From: an uncultured Intestinimonas sp.
GTDB taxonomy: Bacteria; Bacillota_A; Clostridia; Oscillospirales; Oscillospiraceae
NCBI GenBank assembly: GCA_958435885.1
Contig: CAUBHZ010000018.1
Span: 1-12,877 of the forward strand
Direction of reading: 5' to 3'
DNA length: 12,877 nt
Each line of letters opens with the position of its first letter. The first letter of the stretch is position 1. Shown here piece after piece: positions 5,420 to 12,000 of this stretch. Under the pieces are notes generated by a model. That model was given only the letters and a program-made list of their open reading frames with translations. It searched no databases and was not told the DNA's origin. The position numbers were made by a program, and so were the translations under genes.

Positions 5420-6535
5420 TCAGCCCTCCAGGTAGATGCGGGGCACCCGGGGCGCCACGTCGCAGAGGAGCTCGTACTGGATGGTGCCCACCAGATCGGC
5501 ACCGTTCTCCACAGGCACCTCGTCGCCGTAGAGGGTCACCTCGTCGCCGGCCTCCGCCTCGGGCAGGTCGGTAACGTCGGCCATACACATGTCCATGCAG
5601 ACCCGGCCCACAAGCGGCACCCGCTTCCCACGGAGGCCCACCTCCAGCCGGTCGGAAAACAGGCGGAAGAAGCCGTCGGCGTAGCCCACGGGCAGCACGG
5701 CCAGCCGGCTGTCCCGCTCCAGGACGTGGGTGCAGCCGTAGCTCACCGGCGTGCCGGCAGGCAGGCTGCGGACCGCCGACACCCGGGTCTTCAGGGTCAT
5801 CACCGGCTCCAGGGGGCAGGTATACTCCATACCGGCGGCGGGATAGTGGCCGTAGAGGGCGATCCCGGGCCGGACCATGTCCAGATGGGTACAGGGATAG
5901 TTTAACACAGCGGCGCTGGCGGCGCAATGGCGAATCGGGAAGGTCACGCCCTCCCGCTCCAGGTGGCCCAGCAGGTCCAGGAAGCGGGTGAACTGCTCCA
6001 TGGTGTAGGCCTCGTCCCCGTCGGCGTTGGCGAAGTGGGTGAAGATTCCCTCACACTCCAGACCGGGCAGGCCGTACACCCGGCGGATGTCCTCCTCCGC
6101 CCCGTGGCTCCACAAGAAGCCCAGCCGGGACATGCCGGTGTCCACCTTGATGTGGACCTTGGCCTTCCGGCCCGCCGCTACGGCGGCGGCGGAGAGGGCC
6201 TGGGCCAGCTCCAGATCCCCCACTGCCTGGGTGATGTCGTGCTCCAGCAGGACATCGGCATACTCCGCCGGCGTCACCCCCAGGATGAGGATGGGCAGCT
6301 TGATGCCGGCGTTCCGCAGCTCCAGAGCCTCGTCCAGGCAGGCCACGGCCAGGTAGTCCGCCCCCAGCTCCTCCAGCTTCTTGGCCACCGGCACGGCGCC
6401 GTGGCCGTAGGCGTTGGCCTTCACCACGCCCAGGAACTTGCAGCCCGGCGGCGTCAGCCCCCGGAGGGCGTGGTAGTTCCGCGCCAGCCGCCCTAAGTCG
6501 ATCTCCGCCCAGGTCCTCTTCTGTGCATCGTCCAT
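5420..6535 (-). CDS. alr: Alanine racemase
   Basis: This 371-residue PLP enzyme interconverts L- and D-alanine and supplies D-alanine for peptidoglycan. The PLP-binding lysine is K39 in VVKANAYGHG. The second catalytic residue, the tyrosine in PVSYGCTHV, is Y266. The MSRLGF arginine (R137) and VRPGIALYG and MDMCMADVT motifs are in place, and the length is normal for the family. It begins 33 bases after the lipoprotein gene, with GAGG about 10 bases ahead of the ATG, so it is part of the same leftward transcript. The gene order lipoprotein-alr-ndoA matches Bacillus ydcC-alr-ndoAI-ndoA and resembles gerS-alr2 in Clostridioides difficile. In spore formers alanine racemases also act in germination control, but which role applies here cannot be told from sequence alone. 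Confidence 0.96.
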   Translation of the reverse strand: MDDAQKRTWAEIDLGRLARNYHALRGLTPPGCKFLGVVKANAYGHGAVPVAKKLEELGADYLAVACLDEALELRNAGIKLPILILGVTPAEYADVLLEHDITQAVGDLELAQALSAAAVAAGRKAKVHIKVDTGMSRLGFLWSHGAEEDIRRVYGLPGLECEGIFTHFANADGDEAYTMEQFTRFLDLLGHLEREGVTFPIRHCAASAAVLNYPCTHLDMVRPGIALYGHYPAAGMEYTCPLEPVMTLKTRVSAVRSLPAGTPVSYGCTHVLERDSRLAVLPVGYADGFFRLFSDRLEVGLRGKRVPLVGRVCMDMCMADVTDLPEAEAGDEVTLYGDEVPVENGADLVGTIQYELLCDVAPRVPRIYLEG

Positions 6536-6568
6536 GATTCTTACGCCTCACTATCTATATTTGGGTCT

Positions 6569-7177
6569 CTACGTACCCTCACCCTCCGTCCTGACAAACG
6601 TGGTGAAGGTACATTCGATGACCCGCTGGCCGTCCACGGAGATCTCCCCCCGCAGCAGGTCATGGGTATCCTTGTCAAACCAGAGGGTGCATTCCGTCCC
6701 CTCCCCCGGTGCCCCTTCCGGGTCCCGGCAGAGGAGCCGCAGGCAGTCCCGCTCCTCCAGGGTCTCGAAGCCGCTCTCAGCGATAAAGCCCTCCGTGGCG
6801 GCCTTCATGAGAAAGATGCCCGCCCCCACGGGGGAGAGCCCGCTCTCATCCAGAGGGCCCGTCTCCAGGCTGACGCCGTCGTACTCCAGAAAGGTCTCTC
6901 CGGCGGAGATCCGGGCGGTGATCCCGGCCACCGTCTCCGGCGCGGTCACGGTGACGGTGGTGTCCCCCTCCCGCTGCCAGTCCAGATCCATGGTGTAGGC
7001 GTACACACGGCGTCCGTAGTCCGCCCCCACCTCCATCCGGGCCGTCACCCGCTCCAGAGCCAGATACTCCCCCCGGATGTCCAGGGTCAGCTGGTCTACC
7101 TCATCTGTGGCCTGCCCGCCGCATCCGGTGAGCGCAAGGCACAGGGTCATCATCAGTGCGCAAGCCGCTCTGCGCAC
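6569..7177 (-). CDS. Lipoprotein in the YdcC/GerS position
   Basis: This 202-residue exported lipoprotein has a signal peptide ending in a lipobox (LALTGC, acylated Cys19). The mature part is beta-rich with alternating strands (EYLALERVTARMEV, then YAYTMDLDWQREGDTTVTVT in pieces, then GETFLEYDG, and a last CTLWFDKDTHDLLRGEI strand). That pattern resembles the LolA/LolB-like fold of YdcC and of the C. difficile germination lipoprotein GerS. The start is GTG with AGGAGG 7 bases ahead. It lies 30 bases after nnr and 33 before alr. Position and fold suggest orthology to YdcC/GerS, whose known role in Clostridioides is in spore cortex modification for germination. The residue-level similarity was not tested. 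Confidence 0.8.
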   Translation of the reverse strand: MRRAACALMMTLCLALTGCGGQATDEVDQLTLDIRGEYLALERVTARMEVGADYGRRVYAYTMDLDWQREGDTTVTVTAPETVAGITARISAGETFLEYDGVSLETGPLDESGLSPVGAGIFLMKAATEGFIAESGFETLEERDCLRLLCRDPEGAPGEGTECTLWFDKDTHDLLRGEISVDGQRVIECTFTTFVRTEGEGT

Positions 7178-7207
7178 AGCTCCGCCTCCTGTCCTGGTTT
7201 TCGGTGC

Positions 7208-8743
7208 TCAGCTGTTTTTCGTGATGCCCTTGAGCACCAGAGGGAGCCGGTCGATCATATCGCCGGGGGTCATGCCGTACTCCCCCAGCTCCCCGGCACA
7301 CACATCGCCCGCCATGCCGTGGAGGCACACCGCCATGGGCACCGCCACCCGGGGCGGGAAGCCCTGGCCCAGCAGGGAGAGGATCATGCCGCTGAGCACA
7401 TCGCCGCTGCCCCCCTTGGCCATGCCGGGGTTGCCGGTGGTGTTCACATAGGCCTCGCCGTCTGGGAAGGCGGTGATGGTACGGTGGCCCTTGAGCACCA
7501 GCACGCAGCCGTGCTCGGCGGCAAAGGTCCGGGCCGCCGCCAGACGGTCCCCGGTGGAAAGATCCCCGCCCAGCCGGGCAAACTCGCCGTCGTGGGGGGT
7601 GAGCACCGTACACTCCCCCTGACGGACGTCCAGTCCATCTATATGCCCGGCCAGGGCGTTTATGCCGTCGGCGTCCAGCACCACGGGCAGCCGGACCGTC
7701 TTCAGCAGATGCCGCACCACCGAGCCCACGCTGTTGCCCCGGCCCAGGCCGGGACCGATGAGACACACGCCGCAGGGCTCCAGCCGCCGCAGCACCTCCT
7801 CCGCCGCCTCCAGAGAGAGCATGCCGTCCTTGGAGGCGGGCAGCGGGTGGGGCATGGCCTCATCTAGCTTCTGAGCGGCAATGGGCCACACAGGCGCCGG
7901 CACCCCCAGGGACACCTGGCCAGACCCACACCGCACTGCCGCCCGGGCGGCCAGCACCGGAGCGCCGCTGTAGCCCACGCTTCCGGCAAGGATATATACT
8001 TTACCATAATTCCCCTTGTGGGAATCCCGTGCCCGGCGAGGCAGCCGGAGCTCCTGGGGAAACACGGCGTGGAGGCTGCTCTCCAGCCGCCGGACCAGGT
8101 CGGCGGGGATGCCGATGTCGGCCACGGTGAGCCGGCCGGAGAGGTTTCCCCCCTCCCCCAGCAGGTTGCCCACTTTAGGCAGGGTGAAGGTGACGGTCTC
8201 CGCCGCCTCCACCGCGCAGCCCAGCACCCGGCCGGTGTCGGCCTCCACTCCGCTGGCGATGTCCACCGACACCACCGGCACCGGGCAGGTATTCATCATC
8301 TGCACGGCGGTATAGGGGTCGCCCCGCAGCTCCGTGTTGAGGCCGATGCCGAAGAGGGCGTCCACCATCAGATCACAGCCCAGGCACCAGGCCGCGAAGG
8401 CAGGATCAGCTGTAAAGTCTTCCAGCTTTCCCCCCATTGCCTCCAAATGGGCCTCCATCTCCCGGCAGTCGGGGGTCATCTTGTCCCGGCGGCCCACCAG
8501 GAAACAGCGCACCTCCACTCCGGCCTCCAGCAGCTGCCGGGCGGCGGCCACGCCGTCGCCGCCGTTGTTGCCGGCGCCGCAGAAGACGGCTACCCGCCCC
8601 TTCTCCTTCCCTGCCAGCCGCGCCAGGCAGCGCTCCACCACCGCGGCGGCGGCCCGGTCCATGAGCTGGAGAGAGGGGATACCCCGCTCCCGTATGGCGG
8701 CCTGGTCCAGTCCCCGCATCTGTTCCGATGTGGCGATCTTCAT
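7208..8743 (-). CDS. nnr: Bifunctional NAD(P)HX epimerase/dehydratase
   Basis: This 511-residue metabolite-repair enzyme restores hydrated NADH/NADPH. The N-terminal YjeF_N epimerase domain (about 1-220) has GAGNNGGDG at 56-64 and acidic residues at D128 (VDALFG) and D161 (VDIASG). The C-terminal ribokinase-like ATP/ADP-dependent dehydratase domain (about 235-510) has HKGNYGKVYILAGS, GPGLG at 330-334, LTPHDGEFARL and the NPGMAKGGSGD motif with its catalytic aspartate D448. The full fused length is normal for bacterial YjeF/Nnr proteins. GGAGGAG lies 7 bases ahead of the ATG. It starts 13 bases after the MATE stop and shares that operon. In many Firmicutes acpS sits nearby; none is seen here. 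Confidence 0.95.
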   Translation of the reverse strand: MKIATSEQMRGLDQAAIRERGIPSLQLMDRAAAAVVERCLARLAGKEKGRVAVFCGAGNNGGDGVAAARQLLEAGVEVRCFLVGRRDKMTPDCREMEAHLEAMGGKLEDFTADPAFAAWCLGCDLMVDALFGIGLNTELRGDPYTAVQMMNTCPVPVVSVDIASGVEADTGRVLGCAVEAAETVTFTLPKVGNLLGEGGNLSGRLTVADIGIPADLVRRLESSLHAVFPQELRLPRRARDSHKGNYGKVYILAGSVGYSGAPVLAARAAVRCGSGQVSLGVPAPVWPIAAQKLDEAMPHPLPASKDGMLSLEAAEEVLRRLEPCGVCLIGPGLGRGNSVGSVVRHLLKTVRLPVVLDADGINALAGHIDGLDVRQGECTVLTPHDGEFARLGGDLSTGDRLAAARTFAAEHGCVLVLKGHRTITAFPDGEAYVNTTGNPGMAKGGSGDVLSGMILSLLGQGFPPRVAVPMAVCLHGMAGDVCAGELGEYGMTPGDMIDRLPLVLKGITKNS

Positions 8744-8756
8744 CGTTCGACTCCTC

Positions 8757-10145
8757 CTACAAATTCTCGCATGCTGCCTGCTCCTCCTCCATCACCGCCC
8801 GGCAGGGGGTGAAGTCCACCCTGCGGTACAGGAAGGCACCCAGGAACAGGATGATAAAATTGCTCAGCACCATGGCGTACCAGACGCCGGTGCTGCCCAC
8901 GGCGGTAAAGTGCTTGAAAAACATGATGAGGGGCAGCCGCACCAGCCACAGCCGGGCGGTGGACATCCAGAAGGCGTAGATGGTCTTGCCGGAGCCGTTG
9001 AATACCCCCAGATAATTCTGAAAGAGGGACATGAGGGGCTGGGTGAGGAGCACCCAGAACATGTACTCCACGGCGGCCAGACGGGTGGCGCCGTCGTTGC
9101 TGAGCAGGCCCGCCAGCTCCTCCCGGAAGGGCAGCAGGAGCAGGCTCCCCACCACGGCCACCAGGAAGCCGATATTCCGGCTCACCCGGTAGGCCTGCCG
9201 GGCCCGGGCACCGTTGCCGGCGCCGATGTTCTGTCCCACGTAGGCCGCCAGCACCGAGCCCAGGGCCAGCACCGGCATGAGCAGGATGTTGGAGATCTTG
9301 TTGCCGATGCTGAAGGCCGCCGTCACTGCCTCGCCGTAGCTGAGGATGACGGTCTGGAGCACCAGAAAGCCCAGGGAGCTCAGGGCCTGGCTGAAGGCCG
9401 CCGGGGCGGCGATGCGGGTCAGGCGGAAGAGGATGGGCCAGGAGAGGGTGATGCGCCCCCACTCCAGGTGGAGGGTCTGCCGCCTGGAAAAGAGGAGGAA
9501 GAGGCACACCGGCGCCACGGCCACGTTGCCCAGCACCGTGGCAAGGCCCGCCCCGAAGACCCCCATGCCCAGGCCCTGCACAAAGGCACCGGTGAGGATG
9601 ATGTTGAAGACCACGGCGCTCACCGACAGGACCACCGGGGTCACCGTGTCTCCCTGTGCCTGCCGCACCGCCTGAAAGGCGGCGAAAATGAAGGTGAATA
9701 CCAATTCAAAGGAGCGCACCCGCAGGTAGGAGACGCTGCACGCATAGTCGTCGCCTGTCGCTCCGGTGAAGGCCATGACCCAGGGGGCGACCAGATAGAG
9801 GAGGGCGTTGAGCACCACACCGAAGAGGACGGCCACCGCCAGCAGCACCCCGGCGTTCTCCCGGGCCTCCTCCCGGCGCTCCGCCCCCAGCAGCTGGCTC
9901 ACCACCGCCACGCCGGCCACGCCGAAACCCACCTGAAAGGCGGCGAAGATATTGATGAGAGGCCAGGAGATGGACACTCCCGCCTGGGCGGCCACGGAGT
10001 TGGCGGTCTGGCCAATGAAGAAGGTGTCCACCAGCTCGTTGAAGGCCTTCATGAAGTTGGCGCCGAACACGGGCAGGGCCAGGGTGAGAAAGGCCTTATA
10101 AAGGTTGGGCTCATAGAGCAGCAGCGCCCGCCGGTCCTGTTTCAC
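8757..10145 (-). CDS. MATE family efflux transporter
   Basis: This 462-residue membrane protein belongs to the multidrug and toxin extrusion family, which uses an ion gradient to export cationic compounds. About twelve membrane segments are visible. The two homologous halves both have the family's typical N-terminal-helix pattern: LALPVFGANFMKAFNELVDT near the start and IAAPAAFSQALSSLGF in the second half. The GQNIGAGN and SQLLGAERREEA stretches are common in MATE proteins. It is first in the leftward cluster, begins with GTG (GGAG upstream), and is driven by a near-consensus promoter at 10184-10212. Its substrate cannot be told, and its presence in an alr operon is not explained. Confidence 0.93.
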   Translation of the reverse strand: MKQDRRALLLYEPNLYKAFLTLALPVFGANFMKAFNELVDTFFIGQTANSVAAQAGVSISWPLINIFAAFQVGFGVAGVAVVSQLLGAERREEARENAGVLLAVAVLFGVVLNALLYLVAPWVMAFTGATGDDYACSVSYLRVRSFELVFTFIFAAFQAVRQAQGDTVTPVVLSVSAVVFNIILTGAFVQGLGMGVFGAGLATVLGNVAVAPVCLFLLFSRRQTLHLEWGRITLSWPILFRLTRIAAPAAFSQALSSLGFLVLQTVILSYGEAVTAAFSIGNKISNILLMPVLALGSVLAAYVGQNIGAGNGARARQAYRVSRNIGFLVAVVGSLLLLPFREELAGLLSNDGATRLAAVEYMFWVLLTQPLMSLFQNYLGVFNGSGKTIYAFWMSTARLWLVRLPLIMFFKHFTAVGSTGVWYAMVLSNFIILFLGAFLYRRVDFTPCRAVMEEEQAACENL

Positions 10146-10183
10146 GCTCCCGCCTCCTCTCTTTTTGCGCTGAACTGTCCCCC

Positions 10184-10212
10184 ATTATAGTCCCTGGATG
10201 GTAGTGAGTCAA
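10184..10212 (-). promoter_or_regulatory. Promoter of the MATE-nnr-lipoprotein-alr-ndoA cluster
   Basis: TTGACT (10212-10207 on this strand) and TATAAT (10189-10184) are exactly 17 bases apart. It reads leftward into the MATE gene 39 bases away. It is divergent to the T-box promoter. Confidence 0.9.
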
Positions 10213-10219
10213 TTTTATC

Positions 10220-10248
10220 TTGCAATTTTCCTGTAAATGTGGTATAAA
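10220..10248 (+). promoter_or_regulatory. Promoter of the T-box-pheST transcript
   Basis: TTGCAA (10220-10225) and TATAAA (10243-10248) are 17 bases apart with an extended TGG before the -10. Transcription would start near 10255, directly ahead of the T-box stem I. It lies 8 bases from the divergent promoter's -35. Confidence 0.75.
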
Positions 10249-10263
10249 GTACATTTGTAAATG

Positions 10264-10492
10264 CGTAGAAGGGGAAAATAGCGCGAAACCACCGCCAAGA
10301 GAGGTCTGGTCACCGGCTGAGAGCCAGACCGCGGACGCCGTGCTTGGTTCGCCCCGGAGCGGCCCTGGAGACAGGGACGGCCCCGCCCGCCGTTACCCGG
10401 GCGAGAGTGCCCGCGTGCTGTGCGCGGGAATACGGGTGGTACCACGGAAGGCTGGCCTTTCGTCCCAAATTGATGGGACGGAAGGCTTTTTT
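10264..10492 (+). ncRNA. T-box riboswitch, phenylalanine-specific
   Basis: The conserved stem I features are present: AGAGAG followed by GTCTGG, apical loop with GCTGAGAG, and the closing CCAGAC. GGGG (10271-10274) pairs with CCCC (10352-10355) at the base. TTC at 10348-10350 sits in the specifier position directly before that base stem, which is a Phe codon. The core T-box GGGTGGTACCACGG (10434-10447) holds UGGU, complementary to an uncharged tRNA ending ACCA, as in tRNA-Phe. Uncharged tRNA-Phe would favour the antiterminator and allow pheST transcription. The specifier agrees with the downstream pheS/pheT. Confidence 0.93.
10455..10492 (+). terminator. T-box conditional terminator
   Basis: A 12-bp stem (10455-10466 with 10475-10486, one G-U pair) with an 8-base loop is followed by six T (10487-10492). 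It is mutually exclusive with the antiterminator formed by the T-box core just upstream. Confidence 0.93.
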
Positions 10493-10515
10493 GTCGTCCA
10501 AATCAGGAGGCAGCT

Positions 10516-10875
10516 ATGGAAAATCCGGATTTCTGGTCCGCGCTGGACGAGCTGATCCGCCGGTCTCGCCTGGTCATCGACCGCCCCCGGGGGTCCGCCC
10601 ATCCCCGCTTCCCCGCGCTTATCTACCCTCTGGATTACGGCTATCTGGCACAGACCTCCTCCATGGACGGCGAGGGCGTGGATGTCTGGCTGGGCTCCGA
10701 CCCCGCCCAGACTCTGAATGCCGTCATCTGTACCGTGGACCTGGAAAAGCGCGACAGCGAAGTAAAACTCCTTCTGGGCTGTACCCGGGAGGAAATCCAG
10801 CTGGTCCTGGATTTTCACAATCGCAGTCCATCTATGAAGGGCCTGCTCATCCCCAGGCCCGACTCCACGCGATAA
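10516..10875 (+). CDS. Short inorganic pyrophosphatase-like protein
   Basis: This 119-residue protein resembles a trimmed class I inorganic pyrophosphatase, which hydrolyses pyrophosphate released by activation reactions. The core HPRFPALIYPLDYGYL, then SMDGEGVDVWLGS and CTVDLEKRDSEVKLLLGC aligns with E. coli PPase. Active-site tyrosines Y51 and Y55 appear as Y37 and Y41, D65 and D70 as D51 and D56, and K104 as K84. The metal aspartates D67, D97 and D102 seem replaced by glutamates (E53, E77, E82). The N-terminal strand carrying K29/E31 and the last about 50 residues are missing, so activity is uncertain. It starts 5 bases after AGGAGG, directly behind the T-box, 27 bases ahead of pheS. Confidence 0.8.
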   Translation: MENPDFWSALDELIRRSRLVIDRPRGSAHPRFPALIYPLDYGYLAQTSSMDGEGVDVWLGSDPAQTLNAVICTVDLEKRDSEVKLLLGCTREEIQLVLDFHNRSPSMKGLLIPRPDSTR

Positions 10876-10902
10876 TCAACATCCGAAAGGAAGAAAGCAC
10901 CG

Positions 10903-11928
10903 ATGAAAGAACAACTGGCAAACATCCGCGCCCAGGCCCTGGCCGCCTTCGAGGCCGCCGGCGACTCCGCCGCCCTGGACGCCCTCCGGGTCCAGTACCT
11001 GGGCAAAAAGGGCGAGCTCACCGCCGTTCTGAAGCAGATGGGCAAGCTCTCCGCCGAGGAGCGCCCCGCCATGGGTCAGCTGGCCAATGAGGTCCGGGCC
11101 GCCCTGGAGGAGGCCCTGGAGCGCCGGGGCAAGGAGCTGGAGGCCAAGGCCCTGGAGGACCGTCTGAAGGCCGAGGCCCTGGACGTGACCATCCCCGGCA
11201 AGCCCTACAAGGCCGGTCACCGCCACCCCATGTATATCGCCCTGGACGAGATCAAGGACATCTTCATCGGCATGGGCTTCACCGTGCTGGACGGCCCTGA
11301 GGTGGAGCTGGCCAAGTACAACTTCGACCGCCTCAACGCCGAGGAGGGCCACCCCTCCCGGGACTGGTCGGACACCTTCTACTTTGACGAGGACTCCCGG
11401 GTGATGCTCCGCTCCCAGACCTCTCCCATGCAGGTCCGGGCCATGGACACCATGGAGCTGCCCATCCGCATCATCGCCCCCGGCCGCGTGTATCGGAAGG
11501 ACGAGGTGGACGCCACCCACTCCCCCATGTTCCACCAGGTGGAGGGCATGGTCATCGACAAGGGCGTCACCATGGCCGACCTGAAGGGCACCCTCAACAC
11601 CGTGGTGGAGAAGCTCTACGGCAAGGGCACCAAGACCCGCTTCCGCCCCCACCACTTCCCCTTCACCGAGCCCTCCTGCGAGATGGACGTCCAGTGCCAC
11701 AAGTGCGGCGGCGTGGGCTGCCCCACCTGTAAGGGCGAGGGCTGGATCGAGCTCTTGGGCGCCGGCATGATCCACCCCCGGGTGCTGGAGATGGCCGGCA
11801 TCGACACCAACGTCTACTCCGGCTGGGCCTTCGGTATCGGTCTGGAGCGCACCGCCATGCGCCGCTTCAAGATCGCCGACCTGCGCCTCATTTTCGAAAA
11901 TGACGTGCGCTTCCTGGAGCAGTTCTGA
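10903..11928 (+). CDS. pheS: Phenylalanine-tRNA ligase alpha subunit
   Basis: This 341-residue catalytic subunit pairs with PheT as an (alpha-beta)2 enzyme that charges tRNA-Phe. The N-terminal coiled-coil arm (about 1-90) contacts tRNA. Class II motif 2 is GRVYRKDEVDATHSPMFHQV (about 194-213), and motif 3 is WAFGIGLERTAM (about 308-319). A short insertion between FTEPS and GAGMIHP carries four cysteines C265, C268, C273, C276 (CxxC-x4-CxxC), probably binding zinc; similar inserts occur in clostridial PheS. The ATG is preceded by AAAGGAAG. It is regulated by the upstream T-box. pheT follows after 72 bases. Confidence 0.97.
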   Translation: MKEQLANIRAQALAAFEAAGDSAALDALRVQYLGKKGELTAVLKQMGKLSAEERPAMGQLANEVRAALEEALERRGKELEAKALEDRLKAEALDVTIPGKPYKAGHRHPMYIALDEIKDIFIGMGFTVLDGPEVELAKYNFDRLNAEEGHPSRDWSDTFYFDEDSRVMLRSQTSPMQVRAMDTMELPIRIIAPGRVYRKDEVDATHSPMFHQVEGMVIDKGVTMADLKGTLNTVVEKLYGKGTKTRFRPHHFPFTEPSCEMDVQCHKCGGVGCPTCKGEGWIELLGAGMIHPRVLEMAGIDTNVYSGWAFGIGLERTAMRRFKIADLRLIFENDVRFLEQF

Positions 11929-11952
11929 GTCTCCGGACCCCGTCCGCGCACC

Positions 11953-11971
11953 GGGCGGCCCCAGGCTGCCC
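11953..11971 (+). repeat. Hairpin in the pheS-pheT gap, possible intergenic repeat remnant
   Basis: GGGCGGCC (11953-11960) and GGCTGCCC (11964-11971) form an 8-bp stem with one G-U pair and a 3-base loop, followed by CTACAAT. It looks like a decayed copy of the short GC-rich palindromes often scattered in genomes of this type. No second copy is seen in this window. There is no U-run, so it is not a terminator. Confidence 0.3.
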
Positions 11972-12000
11972 CTACAATATTAATAAGGGAGTTTTCATAT

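Noticed and set aside
6662..7867. 401-codon open frame on the plus strand opposite the lipoprotein and nnr genes
   Set aside because: It crosses two well-supported minus-strand genes and has shadow-type composition.
8334..10190. 618-codon open frame antisense to nnr and MATE
   Set aside because: It is a shadow of two clear membrane/enzyme genes with His/Gly/Gln-rich low-complexity translation.
10220..10555. Open frame through the T-box leader
   Set aside because: The sequence is fully explained by a structured T-box RNA and its terminator; there is no ribosome-binding site.
10876..11775. 299-codon open frame antisense to pheS
   Set aside because: pheS is certain from its motifs; the antisense translation is low-complexity.
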